Positions 30,669 through 41,594 of a stretch of 64,000 nt of DNA are shown piece after piece. Origin of the DNA: Agapetus fuscipes (taxonomy: Eukaryota > Arthropoda > Insecta > Trichoptera > Glossosomatidae); assembly GCA_951799405.1 (NCBI GenBank), contig OX637336.1, positions 16,783,479 to 16,847,478 on the forward strand, in the 5' to 3' direction. Each line of letters opens with the position of its first letter. Within the stretch, counting starts at the first letter, position 1. Both the position numbers and the translations under genes were made by a program. Under the pieces are notes generated by a model. It was not told the DNA's origin and did no database searches. It saw only the letters and a program-made list of their open reading frames with translations.

Positions 30669-30912
30669 AGTACCCTTAGTACGAGTTGCAAAACTTGAGA
30701 AAAGTAAAGTTTACGGAAAATATTAAAGCGTGATTTCTCCCAAAATCTGCCGTTTTTGTTTCTTACACTTTGTGGTCTTAGCAAAAGAGTTACAGTGATG
30801 AAGAAAATCTAGTTCAAACAAACAAAAACGGCAGATATTGGGGGAAATCACTCTTTAATAATTGCCGTAAACTTTACATTAATCAAGTTTTGCAACTCGT
30901 ATTAAGTGTACT
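30669..30912. mobile_element. Palindromic MITE, GTTGCAAAACTTGA family, copy 1
   Basis: The left end AGTACCCTTAGTACGAGTTG and the right end on minus AGTACACTTAATACGAGTTG continue as GCAAAACTTGA. The interior is itself quasi-palindromic, with AAATCTGCCGTTTTTG near the left and CAAAAACGGCAGATATTG near the right. A copy lies at 51,681-51,922. Confidence 0.82.
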
Positions 30913-31340
30913 GTACACGATCGCGCACGCGTTGAATTTTTGTTTTTCAAAACATGATTGTTAATGAGAATTGTATTTAAAATGTCCGGAACGGTAACAC
31001 GCTTGAGTGAAAAACACTAGTCCAGGGTACGATTTCCACCTATATGGACAACTATAATATGTACGTTTTGGTGTTTATGTCCAACTAATAAATCATATTT
31101 ACCACAGCTCCCACAGCAGGAACCTATGTTCTTTCCGAGGAGCAGGGAAATTGCTGATTAGTTCGCATAAAGTTGGTTCCTTTTCCCGTAAAAATAAAAA
31201 GAGGTTCCACTCACCAAATTGGACACCTTCGGGAGATATGTAACGTGACAAATACTTATAGCTTAGTTGCGAATGATTACATTGTAAAGCATTGAAACCG
31301 TAAATTATGTTTTACATCCTTGGAGAAATCAGACCCTAAC
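30913..31340. other. Region without recognised features
   Basis: No coding sequence or known repeat boundary is visible. Confidence 0.4.
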
Positions 31341-31382
31341 CATCTGCCTTGAATCGAAAACGCTCTACCAACTGAGCTATCT

Positions 31383-31636
31383 AAATCTAAATCTAAGCTG
31401 CAAGGATATGGTATAATTTGAGATTCGTATCAAATGCATTCCCACAAGCAGACACGTATTATTTCGCGCTCACACATGCCGCATGTGGACCTGCAATATA
31501 AAAACCCAATTCTCAAATGGACATAAGCCCTTAAACTCTTGCCGACCTTCCCTGAAACAGGGGTGACATTGGCAAAGTGAACCATTTTTTACAGTATGGG
31601 TGGTCAGCCTCATACCAACCTATAAGTCAAGGAATA
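31383..31636 (-). repeat. RTE-1 3' module
   Basis: Read on minus, it runs from TTCCTTGACTTATAGGTTGG to an AGCTTAGATTTAG end. A truncated SINE-A head (AGATAGCTCAGTTGGTAGAG on minus) abuts it at 31,345-31,384. Confidence 0.85.
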
Positions 31637-31639
31637 ATA

Positions 31640-32460
31640 GACTATATAGACTTGGTTAATATTGTCTTTCTAAGACACTAACGTTTTAACGGGTTTTTCA
31701 TGTTATACTCGTACGTGCCAAAATGTCACTCTTGAGCTTTCGTCTGTGGGAAGCATAAGTTTACCATCTTACGGCTTCCCCCTTTGCAAAGTTTTGTTGT
31801 GAATATCTTCCCGAGTGTTTTTCACGCAGAGTTTTGTGTACAAGGCTTTGAACTTTAATCCACAACACAAAAGGCAATACGCTTACTTATTTTATAGCTC
31901 TTTTTTCTTTAAAAACCTTAATCCATTTTGTTTTAGCCGAATTATTTGAACCAAAAAAAAAAAACACTTTCAACATGTGAAGTAGATACGATCTTTGGTT
32001 AAATATTGAAATGTACTTCTGTAGGAGTACGAAAACGGACCACTTTCGTTTATAAACATTTTATTTTATAGCAGCTTTAAAGCGGTGGGGTTATACATTT
32101 GCAGTTGTATAACCCCACCGCTGTTGTTTGCAGTTACCGGGGGGAGGGTGTGAATGCGTTTCGAAAGGGTTGATTCTAGAAACGTACCCTTAATTATTAT
32201 TTTTTGTTTTTGATGTGAAAATGGAGTGCTTGTAAGCCTAAGGAATCCTTTGTGAACGCTCTTCAGATAGGTAGCCGATTTTTTGTTGTTTTTGTAGTTA
32301 AAATATGGCGTGGATTTTGTCATTTTTCAATAAAGTTATCACTAGAATAATTTATTTCTTCTTATTGAGAAGGGTCTTGGTAAAGGCACCTGAATTTTGG
32401 ACATCTCGAAGGTACTGATTTTATTCTCGAGGCAGTGGGTTAGTGTCCAAAATTTAATGC
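31640..32460. other. Gene-poor stretch with a perfect 16-bp hairpin
   Basis: The arms AGCGGTGGGGTTATAC (32,081-32,096) and GTATAACCCCACCGCT (32,107-32,122) flank a 10-base loop. Otherwise nothing is recognised. An 85-codon minus frame (32,066-32,323) crosses the hairpin and has no motif. Confidence 0.6.
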
Positions 32461-32463
32461 TTT

Positions 32464-33053
32464 TGTTATGAATTACGGGTTCAATTTAATAAAAAAATTT
32501 TTTTTTAGATTTTGTTCACATTTGGTTCATTCGCAGAGTTAAGTTCACACCATATTCACTTGACTATTATTAGGTCGACATCTCCGATACAAGTCTCACG
32601 CTACAGACAGCTTTGGCCCTTTTATAGCATTGCATAAGGAAGGTTCTTGAAACATGGGGAACTGGAACATGCGTGATTGTGCCAAAATATTCAATTTAGA
32701 ATATTCGAGCGAATACGAATCGATCAAATACAAATACAATTATTTGCGGCTGACCACCCATAATATAAAAATTGGTTCACTTTGCCAATGTCACCCCTGT
32801 TTCAGGGAAGGACGGCAAGAGTTGCAAGGCTTATGTTCATTTGAGATTGGGTTTTTATATTGTAGGTCCACATGCGGCATGTGTGCATGCGAAATTATAC
32901 ATATCTGCTTGTGGGAATGCATTTAGTATAAATCTTAAATGTATATATCTTTGCAGCTTAGATTAGATTAGATTAGATTAGATTTACACCTACATCTATT
33001 GACACACTCATGTAAGTAAAAACACACAGGCACACAATCACACATTCGTAACA
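32464..33053 (-). mobile_element. Solo LTR of an LTR-X-related family, split by an RTE-1 tail
   Basis: It starts TGTTATGAATTACGGGTTCA and ends CACATTCGTAACA. A TATA-like TATAAAAGG faces left (near 32,620). The flanks CTTT and CTAT may be a decayed TSD. The RTE-1 module at 32,747-32,991 interrupts it between matching blocks. Confidence 0.6.
32747..32991 (+). repeat. RTE-1 3' module with TTAGA tail
   Basis: It starts GCGGCTGACCACCCATA, ends GCAGCTTAGATTAGATTAG and lies inside the solo LTR. The open frame across it is part of the repeat, not a host gene. Confidence 0.88.
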
Positions 33054-33234
33054 CTATACAGAACAATTATTTGGGAAGATTAAGCTTTTCATCATTCGCA
33101 GACGTAACTCCAATCGATTGATTATATATGTTTTCTTAAAAACAAATTACTAATTAAACAATTAAAATAAAAATAAATTACTAATTAAAAACTGTTTCTT
33201 TTCACTCAATACATCAATTTATTTCAATTATAGA

Positions 33235-33272
33235 TTACTAACGTTTTCGACCCTATAGGTCATCATCAGGTA
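33235..33272 (-). ncRNA. Candidate minimal hammerhead ribozyme of a Penelope-like element
   Basis: On minus: CTGATGA, stem II GACC/GGTC with loop, GAAA, then ACGTTAGT, which can form the 2-bp helix III typical of Penelope hammerheads, followed by A. All core positions of the CUGANGA/GAAA consensus are present. It is the best of the four hammerhead-like motifs in this window. A poly-A run (plus strand, 33,281-33,296) lies next to it. Confidence 0.6.
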
Positions 33273-33299
33273 GGATTACAAAAAAAAAAAAAAAAACTC

Positions 33300-33900
33300 C
33301 AATTGTAGGTTGCTATTATTTTTATCTTCTCTTTTTCTTATCAAAGGATTTTTAAATATAATTTTACTAATTAACGAGCGGTAATAAAAAACTTAAACAC
33401 GGTTTCTGTGACTATCACGACCCTATTGACTGTTCGGGTAGGTTTCGGGCTAGGGTACTCGACTTTAGGGTCGGCCGGTGATTACGTTAGTAATCTAGGC
33501 GAGCTCTGGGGTCGTCGAGGACCCACATTAGGGTCGGCTCACAAATTCCTGAGGTCTGTGAATTAAAACAAAGTTTTACTAATGCTCGTACCAGCGATAA
33601 ATTGGAAAATGTAACTGAGGGTTTTTTTTTTTTGGAATTTCATGTTTTTCCTGTGATTGAAAATGGAAAAACAAAATTTGGGTTCTGCGTACTCAAGTAT
33701 TTTATTCGCTTCGTTTTTTTTTCGAGAAAAGGACTGATTTTATCGTTGTAGAATTTTCTTGTTTGTTTTTAGATTTTTTTAAACTTGTTTAAATTTCCTC
33801 CCTATGGGAGGTCAGCCTCCTAACGAGAAATCGCTAATTTTTTTTCCAAGTTGCAAGGTTCTAAAAACGTTTCAGTACTCTAAATATTGGGTTTTTGGAA
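33300..33900. other. Region without recognised features
   Basis: AT-rich with a GC-richer block at about 33,420-33,560 (CTAGGGTACTCGACTT, GGGTCGGC twice). No gene or known repeat is recognised. Confidence 0.4.
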
Positions 33901-33904
33901 TGCT

Positions 33905-34930
33905 ATATCAATGTGCTATCGTTTTAAGCAATGTGCCAGCTATGTTCTAACAATTTTCTTGGAATGTCATCATGTTCTAGGAATGTGTTAGCATTTTTCC
34001 GAACCAGCTATGTATGTTCTAACAATGTACTGGGAATGTGTTATCATATTCTAAGAATGTTCAGTCAATGTGCTGCTAGCATCTTAAGCAATTGTTTCAG
34101 GCGTGCTCTAGCAATGTTCTTGGAATGTTATCACTTTCTAGCAATTTTCCATCAATGTGTTAGTATATTTACTAATGTTTCAGCTATGTCCTTGGAATGT
34201 TCTCACTTTCTAGCAATTTTATATCAATGTGTTAGTTGTAAGAAATTTTTCAACTATGTTCTTACTTTCTAGCAATTTTCCATCAATATGTAAGCATTTT
34301 AATTAATGTTTCAGCTGGGTGTAAGGTGGTACAATGCACTTTTTTCCAGGTATAAGCATGATAAGCACGCAGATCCTAGGGCCATTAAGTACATGATCAG
34401 CAAATATTTGAAAGAGGTGTAAATAGTTGAGTGTTTATATTTGATTGGTTTTTTGTATATTATTCTTATCATTATTATTTTTGTTATTTTTTTCATATAT
34501 CTACATGTGTGTATATATGTATAATTCCTATTTCTGTATTTTCTATTTAAACATGTTACCTCTTTATGTTATTTTATTTTATTTTTTGTCTTTCTGTTTT
34601 TGCTGAGTAAATGACTAAATGGTGTATATATTATTTTTGTTTTTTATGACTTTTATCTATTAAGTGATTAATTTTAAGTTAAGATAAGTTGGAATCCTCC
34701 CCAAAACACAAGCTATGCTTACTTTGGGGAGTATTTATTGTAATTAGATTTTTAAAATTTATTTTTATTGTAATACTTTGTACATATTGATAAAAAACAA
34801 TAAAGACCTTATGAATTATGAATTATGAAAAAAAAGCTATGTTCTCAGAATGTTATCACTTTCTAGCAATTTTCTATTAATGTGTAAGCATTTTAAGCAA
34901 TATTTCAGCCACGCATGTTCTAACGGTGTT
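33905..34930 (+). repeat. Degenerate minisatellite interrupted by a LINE tail
   Basis: Irregular units of about 80 bases combine GGAATGT, TATCACTTTCTAGCAATTTT, CCATCAATGTGTTAG and TTTCAGCTATG. They run 33,905-34,320 and resume at 34,837-34,930 after an inserted LINE 3' end. Confidence 0.7.
34318..34836 (+). mobile_element. 5'-truncated LINE 3' end inserted in the minisatellite
   Basis: The first roughly 110 bases encode a typical LINE C-terminus (VRWYNALF, IKYMISKYLKEV, then stop). They are followed by an AT-rich 3' UTR, an AATAAAGACC signal and a tail of ATGAATT units and A. AGCT or GCT at both edges may be the target duplication. Confidence 0.65.
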
Positions 34931-35250
34931 GTTGGATTCCTCTAGCAGTGTTCTGTAGAACATTTCCCATGTAAGCTGTAATCTGCCCAGGTGATCTTTT
35001 GTTTGACTTGGCTTCGTGGCATTAAAGACGCAGTTAGAATACTAAAGAAGCGTCCCGTGCTGTGACGTCATCACGCACGTTTGTTTCTTATGTTTTTAAA
35101 TGAGAAAGAAGTCAAATTAGAATCTGTTTTCATTAATCTTAGTTCCAGAGATACGATTGCATTGGAAGTTCACTCTCCAACCAAATGCATAATTTTTTAA
35201 ATGAAAATAAATATTTTCTCATTTTGTTTTTCCTCTACCTGCCCTTATAA
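34931..35250. other. Spacer, nothing recognised
   Basis: No gene or repeat boundary is seen. Confidence 0.4.
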
Positions 35251-35251
35251 T

Positions 35252-35490
35252 CTATCTATAATCTAAGCTGCAAGGATATGTTAACATTTAAGGCTCATAT
35301 GAAATGCATGCCTACAGACAGGCACATGTAGGTTCGCGCCTACACATTCTGCATGTGTGCATACAAATAAAGAAAACCTCACATGGACATAAACCTTGCA
35401 ACTCCTGCCGCCGTTCCCTGAACCGGGGTGGCATTGGCAAAAGTGAACCGATTTTTACAGCACGGGTGGTCAGCCTCGTACCAACCTAGC
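35252..35490 (-). repeat. RTE-1 3' module, diverged subfamily
   Basis: Read on minus it has GTTGGTACGAGGCTGACCAC, then a CCGGTT variant where other copies have CTGTTTCAGGG. The copy at 52,283 shares this CCGGGGTGGCATTGGC variant, so the two form a subfamily. Confidence 0.82.
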
Positions 35491-35519
35491 CCTTAAATTA
35501 GAGATTTTTAATTATTACG

Positions 35520-35762
35520 TATGAGGCTAACCACCCATTCTGTAAAAAAATGTTACACTTTGATAATGTCACCCCTGTTTCAGGGAAGGTCGGCAAAAGT
35601 TGCAGGACTTATGTTCATTTGAGGTTTGGATTTTAATTTGTAAGTGCACATGACTTTTTTGTAAGCGCGAACTTACACGTCGTGTCTGCTTGTGGGCATG
35701 TATTTTAATATGAATTTTGAATTTTGATATATATTTGCAACCAAGATTATAGAGATTATAGA
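35520..35762 (+). repeat. RTE-1 3' module
   Basis: It begins ATGAGGCTAACCACCCATTC and ends TTGCAACCAAGATTATAG. It is arranged tail-out (inverted) with the preceding copy, with about 30 bases between. Confidence 0.85.
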
Positions 35763-36187
35763 TTTTCAATACCTCTGCAACTTAAATTGAAAATGCGCAG
35801 ATGAAACGAATAATTTTCTCTGAAAAAAAAGATGACATCGACCGTTTCTTCATTTCGAAATCTACTCTTGATATTTTTTAATGCTTTTAAATTTTTTAAC
35901 GACAGCTAAACTTAACATTTACTGTCACTTCTTTTAGTTTTTTAAAATAATTTATGAAAGTTTCTTCACAAAAGAAATGCGAACAAAAAACCATCGTGAA
36001 TGGAAAATTATAATGTCAAATTTCTTTCCATGTCTCCTCACTTCCGTCTCTAAGTGAGGCTTAAATTTAGCTAACTGAGTGAAAGATTTGTGTGCCAAAA
36101 GAGATGTGGCAAAAGTTGCTGATCTTGGACAAATCCCACAAACCTTGAAGGCTCAGGGCCTCCCGCACCGCAATCCTCCAGGGCTGA
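35763..36187. other. Region without recognised features
   Basis: AT-rich. GGGCCTCCCGCACCGC near 36,150 resembles a repeat string near 28,800. Confidence 0.4.
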
Positions 36188-36332
36188 AAGTCTCATCACC
36201 ACGGTCATTCTTACCTACCGAATATCGGTAATATTTTAATGAAGACTAATCATCTTGGATTGACAGGTCTTTATACAAATATTACCGATATTCGGTTGGT
36301 AAGAATTACTGTGGTGATGAGACTTCCACCCC
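36188..36332. mobile_element. Foldback element with about 46-bp arms
   Basis: The left arm (GTCTCATCACCACGGTCATT ...) is mirrored on minus by GTCTCATCACCACAGTAATT, and both arms continue into CTTACC and TACCGAATATCGGTAATATT-type sequence. The loop is about 50 bases. No coding sequence is seen. Confidence 0.78.
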
Positions 36333-37020
36333 AGGACTGTCATCATTGAATGACTTGACATCGTGGACTGTTGTAATCGAATCCACTGCCTTCCAATTAC
36401 AAGTTTGTAGCGTTAACCACTGGACAACGAGCCGCCTGAACATGTACAGTCCATATATAATTGATTAATGATTTGAAACCTTAAATCAGTTAAATCCCTT
36501 TACTTTTATTATTTGTTCTTTCTTTACGAACTCTATTCATTTGGAACCAAAATGTCGTCCTTTCACTATCTCTCAGTCCGCCTAATTTCTCCCTGTCTGC
36601 GCGCATTAAACGTTAATTTAAATTAATTTGATCCCCCGCACCTACCCTGGCCTTCCTCTTCCACTCTCTCACCTACACCTCACTCCTCACTCCATCTACG
36701 GAAGACAGAAAATGCTCATCACTCGTCTTCATTCTTGATTCTATAAAGACTTGAGACCATACCTTACCAGGGAATATGTTGAATATGAAAGAAAAATTAT
36801 CTTTGTTTTTTAAGTTTGGTTTTCTTTTGTAAGAGCACCTGCAACGTGTGTAAACGAATATATACAGGTGTTTTTATAGTGAGCATGTGTTCGGTATTAA
36901 TCTTAGATTTAGATATTTGTTCTTAAAGAAGGGCTAATCGCATCGGTACTGGAATTAAGCTCAGTTTTCACGGATGTTCCATATTTGGCTTAGAGATTTA
37001 CATTTATTAGGCTTATTGCC
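36333..37020. other. Region with a tRNA-like repeat head and a local duplication
   Basis: Near 36,375-36,440 the minus strand has TCCAGTGGTTAACGCTAC and a box-B-like GTGGATTCGATTAC, a tRNA-like SINE head of a family not otherwise grouped here. At 36,927-37,010 a block containing ATCGGTACTGGAATTAAGC recurs at 37,280-37,350 on the other side of an RTE-1 tail. Confidence 0.45.
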
Positions 37021-37022
37021 CT

Positions 37023-37272
37023 GTTCCTTGACTTATAGGTTTGTATGAGGCTGACCACCCATACTGTAAAACATGGTTTACTTTGCCAATGTTACCCCTG
37101 TGTCAGGATAGGTCGGCAAAAGTTGTAGTGTTTATGTTCATTTGGGATTGGGTTTTTTATGTTGTTTGTCTACATACAGCATCTGTAAACGCGAACTTAT
37201 ACGTGTCTGCTTGTGGGATTGCATTTAATATGAATCTTAAATGGTATATATCTTTGTTACTTAGATTAGATA
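37023..37272 (+). repeat. RTE-1 3' module
   Basis: It begins TTCCTTGACTTATAGGTTTG and ends TTACTTAGATTAGATAAG. It is bracketed by two copies of an ATCGGTACT-containing block. Confidence 0.85.
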
Positions 37273-37349
37273 AGAAGAAAGGCTGATCGAATCGGTACTG
37301 AAATGAAGCTCGGTTTGCACGGATGTACCATATTTGGGTTAGATTTAAA

Positions 37350-38137
37350 TTATCAGGCTGGTTTGGGCATATGGAGAGATGGTTTGGGCAAGATGGTTTG
37401 GGCATATGGAGAGAATGAATGAGGAAAGACTGACGAAGAAAGTATATGTTGGAAGAATAGATGGATGTCGTGGTAGAGGAAGACCGAGAAAGGTATGGAT
37501 GGACCAAATATCCGAAATTGCGAATGAATGGAATATCTATAATCTATAATAATCTATAATCTAATTTGCAAGGATATATTCATTTAAAGCTCTCAGATGT
37601 ATGCCCACAAACCAACAAGTGTAGTTCGCGCTTACAAATGCTTATCCTTAATATCCAGAGTCATAATAAAAGAAGAGCCTGTATGAAGAAAATTATGACT
37701 CTGGAGGAAATGAAAGAAGTATGTAAGGACAGAAAGAAATGGCGGTTGATCTGTAATGTTGGCGGCTAGGGTTTATTAAATTGGAATTTGTTTTTATTTG
37801 TAAATGGATATTTTGTATTTGGATATTATTATTTAGTGATGTATAAAATGTAATTTGTCGTGTGTGTGTGTTCCTTGACTTATAGGTTGGTATGCGGCTG
37901 ACCACCCATGCTGTAAAAATGGTTCACTTTGCCAATGTCACCCCTGTCTCAGGGAAGGACGGCAAGAGTTGCAGGGTGTATGTCCATTTGAGATTTGTTT
38001 TTTATGTTGTAGGTTCACATGAGGCATGTGCAAGCGCGAACTTGTACGTGTCTGGTTGTGAGAATGCATGTAATGTGAATCTCCAATGTAACATATCTTT
38101 GCAACTTAGATTAGATTAGATTAGATTAGATTAGGCT
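37350..38137 (+). mobile_element. RTE-1 LINE, 5'-truncated copy with RT C-terminus and full 3' end
   Basis: The coding end (GGTTTGGGCATATGGAGAGA, GGATGGACCAAATATCCG, then GAAATGAAAGAAGTATGTAA) is followed by a 3' UTR, the 3' module from 37,871 and a TTAGA tail ending about 38,132. It is highly similar to the copy at 83-2068. A reverse RTE-1 tail fragment is nested at 37,534-37,652 and breaks the frame. Confidence 0.87.
37534..37652 (-). repeat. RTE-1 tail fragment nested in an RTE-1 copy
   Basis: It starts with AATCTATAATCTAATTTGC and contains ATGCCCACAAACCAACAAG. AATATC flanks both sides (37,528-37,533 and just after 37,652), consistent with a short TSD. One RTE-1 thus inserted into another. 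Confidence 0.7.
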
Positions 38138-39040
38138 CATATCATGACGCCATGTAATATTGATGGAAGAAGTTCTCAAGGACACTGAATGACATCCTAT
38201 CCTGGCTGAATAATAACATACCAGAAGGTTTTACGAAAGCACCTAAACTCTAGTTAGACCTGCTACATCTAAACTAGAAGTAGCCGTTACGATAGACAGA
38301 AGTGGCGCTGAAGGAAGAAGAAAAAGATCAAACACCAAATTCCTTGACAAGGAATAAAATCGACTTATAAAAAGTCCATATTGCTACGAGCTTGACAAAC
38401 TATGTGTGTGACCTTGACCTTATAGGTGGAAGTTTCTACGGCCAGAGATAGATCTTACCGTTACTATCTGAAGATAGGACGAAATAAAACATAGCGGTGC
38501 CTGAACAGCTGATAATTGTGCCATATGAAATGTATCAGCTGTTGATACGCTGCCATGTTTTGTTCATCTTATCTTCAAATAGTTATCCACCACTGGAAGA
38601 CTTACCTGATCAGCAGGATTTCATACTCTTTTACAGGTTTTGACACTTCCATAAACTGGTACATCTCCATGATAAGCTATTGCATTTAAAAAAAAAAATA
38701 TAGTCCTCGATAGGACTAGTTTCGAGTTGTTTGAAATGCGTCACTATTTCCTTCTCTCACAGATTATTTGTTGGCAGGACTGTAAACATTTAATTTGCAT
38801 ACATTTGTAGTTGAGTTTTCATTTCATAAAACACTCTATGTGCTCTTAACCCTGTGACTGCCATGTACAAAATATGGATCTCGTCTTTTCGACTGCCATG
38901 ATTTGTGTTATTGAACTGTTGAATTGAAAATAGGTTCACTCGCCATATGCGACCCATTCGGGGATAACGCGAAATTAAAAATAAGTTACAATAAATTTGC
39001 AGCTTAGTTACGAGTTGCAAACTGTACAAGATATTTTAAA
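38138..39040. other. Gene-poor stretch containing a foldback element at 38,462-38,584
   Basis: The arms ACTATCTGAAGATAGGACGA and (on minus) ACTATTTGAAGATAAGATGA are about 52 bp long and end at CAGCTGATA on both sides, with almost no loop. This is a hairpin MITE of about 123 bp. Outside it nothing is recognised, except a SINE-A-like end near 38,970-39,020. Confidence 0.65.
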
Positions 39041-39041
39041 T

Positions 39042-39290
39042 AGTTGTACCTGTAACTGTAACATGGTCGCCATTCCGCTAGGGGTGGTCAGAGCCTGAGG
39101 ATTTGCCTTCATTTTTTCCATCCTCGCGCACTCTTTCAGTTCATTCATCCATCACCTTTTTAATACATTTCCGTATTTTACATTCGCTTTGTAGGTATAT
39201 CTCATTGTTTCACGATTTCATCAATCTGATATAGCCATACTTTTCTCGGTCTTCCGTTTTCTCTTTTCCTTTTCACATTTACTCTGTATA
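39042..39290 (-). mobile_element. RTE-2 LINE 3' fragment
   Basis: The plus strand reads CCTGTAACTGTAACATGGTC, then CATTCCGCTAGGGGTGGTCA, the reverse of the RTE-2 end, followed by decayed C-terminal coding sequence. Confidence 0.75.
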
Positions 39291-39299
39291 TTGTAAAGA

Positions 39300-41170
39300 T
39301 CTGACTCTATCCATATTCGTTTATACATCCGTAATTCTATACAAAGTATTATATATCCCTTTATGACACTTAAAGACTTGAGAAAAAAAGGTACCCTTAT
39401 AAAAAAACCTTGACCTGTCCTTTGACAAATGCATTGAATTCAGTTTTCGTTCTGAAGCCGTGGGTGACGTGTCTCTTCTGTGTAAAATCATTAGATTAAA
39501 TCCTGAAAATTGCTGTTTAATATTTGATTTGTGGGTGTTTGTGTGGGGATGGAGCTGAGAATGGACCTGAGATGCTGCCGGGAGAAAATAATTAAGCTGA
39601 TTGCACTAAAAATAACTAATGTCGCGACATTAATACAAACTTAAAACCAGTGGCGTGTTCCTGTCCGTGAGTAAAGCGGTTTGCACAATTATTTTTCTAC
39701 CATTCGAATTTCGATTGGTTAAGGCATTATTTATGGGGATGTGGAAAGGTCTTTCGTAGTCTGTGCTTCGGGTCTTCCACCCATATCGGGTTTTCCCGAT
39801 ATTGAGGTGTACCAGGAACAGGTTATGGAGTAGATATTTCTACAAATATTGTTTTGCCAGGTTTTCTTTATTTTGGCATCTGTCTCGGGTCTACTTGGCC
39901 GGACTTGCTGAGTATCAGACGGTGCCATGGTATTGCGAATTTTGGTAGAATGATGGGGTAAATTAGAAGCTGTCTTCTCTAACAAAAGCAGTTTGGAATA
40001 GAGTATGGAGTAGGCGCGCGTTAAGTTTTGGTAACGGGAATGCTGAAATATCCGACCCAGTGGGGTAACACTTAGTCGAAGCTGGTGACAAGACTTCCTT
40101 TCCTTTTGCCAAGAATTAGCGTGCTAAAGTCCTGTGACGATTCTTTGGTAGAAGAGAGAGAGCGTCAAGCTTGTAAACCGATCGGTTAATCTCACTTCGG
40201 GGTCGCAAGTCCCCGACTTCTCCATTGGAGCTAGCAGGCAGATTTTCTACTTAGAGGTGGGATTTTAATTAAAATAATTATGGGGTGGGTGGAGGTAGAT
40301 TTTGCATATCATTATAAATATATTATACGTAATACATTTAGGCACAATGTAATTTATTCATATTGTTATTATAATGTTATTTTGTAAATTTATGTAATCT
40401 GTCAAATAAAAAGACTAACAAAATTAACACATCAATTAACTTTTCGCGATCTGCGTCCCCCCCTTTTTCCTTGTTCCTCATTTTGTATACGCCTTTGAAT
40501 ACGTTGACTGCCGTGTTTTTTCTATACGCCGTGACCTTACCAGAGCGGGTTCTAGTAACTTCACAGAACACAAAATCCCATTAAAAATTAAAGTCACTTG
40601 TTTTAAAATCGGTTTTAATATCATTTAGTCATTTTACAATTCATGTAATGTAAATCTCGTAAGCTTTTTAATTATAATTTTGAATTTACAATTTAGTTAG
40701 AAAATGCGTATGTTCCACACCAAACGATAACGAATTTGGGTTTGCCACTAAAGTAGATTTTGAAACGGTAAAACAAAAAATTACACAACGTTCCGTTTCA
40801 TTATCTTCCACACGACGAGGAGTCCTACCCTTAGCTAGACGATCACACAAATGGCCAAAACTACGAACGATGACCTCCAAGGAGGCAAAGAGGGATTACC
40901 AGCATCCACAAGGATTCCAAGATCTCTGATCTTTCTTCATCAACCAGGAGTTCATCATTCACCAGGAATCTTCAACAATCTCTCTGAGAGGGAAGATCTC
41001 ACCATATGGAATTATCTGGAGAACCTTGGATGTCAAGAAGGCAGGAGCACGGCCTTTGGCTCGCCTGTCATATAACACCTTTTCCAGAATACCCAAGATG
41101 GACCACTCGTCCACTACTCCATCTTCTTCGGCAGGGGGGGGGAACATTACAATATACACATTGTAATAAG
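39300..41170. other. Region without a supported gene
   Basis: Two adjacent minus-strand frames (41,159-40,959 and 40,880-40,686) have non-repetitive composition and could be remnants of one coding sequence, but I recognise no family. A short repeat-like inverted motif (CCCATATCGGGTTTTCCCGA) lies near 39,780. Confidence 0.35.
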
Positions 41171-41171
41171 T

Positions 41172-41208
41172 ATTTCATCATCCATTCTTTCTACATGTCC
41201 AAACCATT
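41172..41208 (-). repeat. RTE coding scrap
   Basis: The minus strand encodes WFGHVERMDDE, the conserved RTE C-terminal motif. It is truncated on both sides and abuts a MITE fragment. Confidence 0.6.
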
Positions 41209-41338
41209 TTTTTTTTCATGAGTACTTCCTTTTAATTAGTTCACTTACTATGAGAAGTTGCACCCTATAAAATGTTGTATCCATGATTTCTCAAATCAGT
41301 GAATCAGCACTTATTCAGCGTTTTCTCTAAGGTGGCGA
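41209..41338. mobile_element. MITE, TCGCCACC family, truncated copy 2
   Basis: It matches the right half of 16,653-16,914 (TTAGTTCACTTACTATGAGA ... AAGGTGGCGA). Confidence 0.75.
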
Positions 41339-41594
41339 TATATGCAGCGGAAAATTTGCGTGTTATCTATGGATAAGAAAATTTAGAATCGTCGGTAGAC
41401 ATACCGTTTGCTAAATTTAGTGTAAGCATCGAGCCCTTAGCTAGGTGCTTAATCTTTGCTCGCAGGCTGAGGGATGATATCGCGCTGAAATAATTCAAGC
41501 GCTCGCCTAGCAATATTAGCAGTAACATCATCCGCTTCGCTAAGCATTATTACAGAATAACACTCGCACAGTGTTGCAGGGAAATGAGGCAGGG

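Noticed and set aside
32654..32966. Frame with CHPCF-type cysteines recurring at many loci, a possible cysteine-rich protein family
   Set aside because: It is the RTE-1 3' module read in one frame. Copies differ by indels and run in both orientations.
39770..39810. CCCATATCGGGTTTTCCCGATATTG as a regulatory palindrome
   Set aside because: It is short and isolated, with no second copy in the window and no gene near it.
40686..41159. Two minus-strand frames as exons of a host gene
   Set aside because: No domain or splice signals I trust were seen, so they are only mentioned in the region note.
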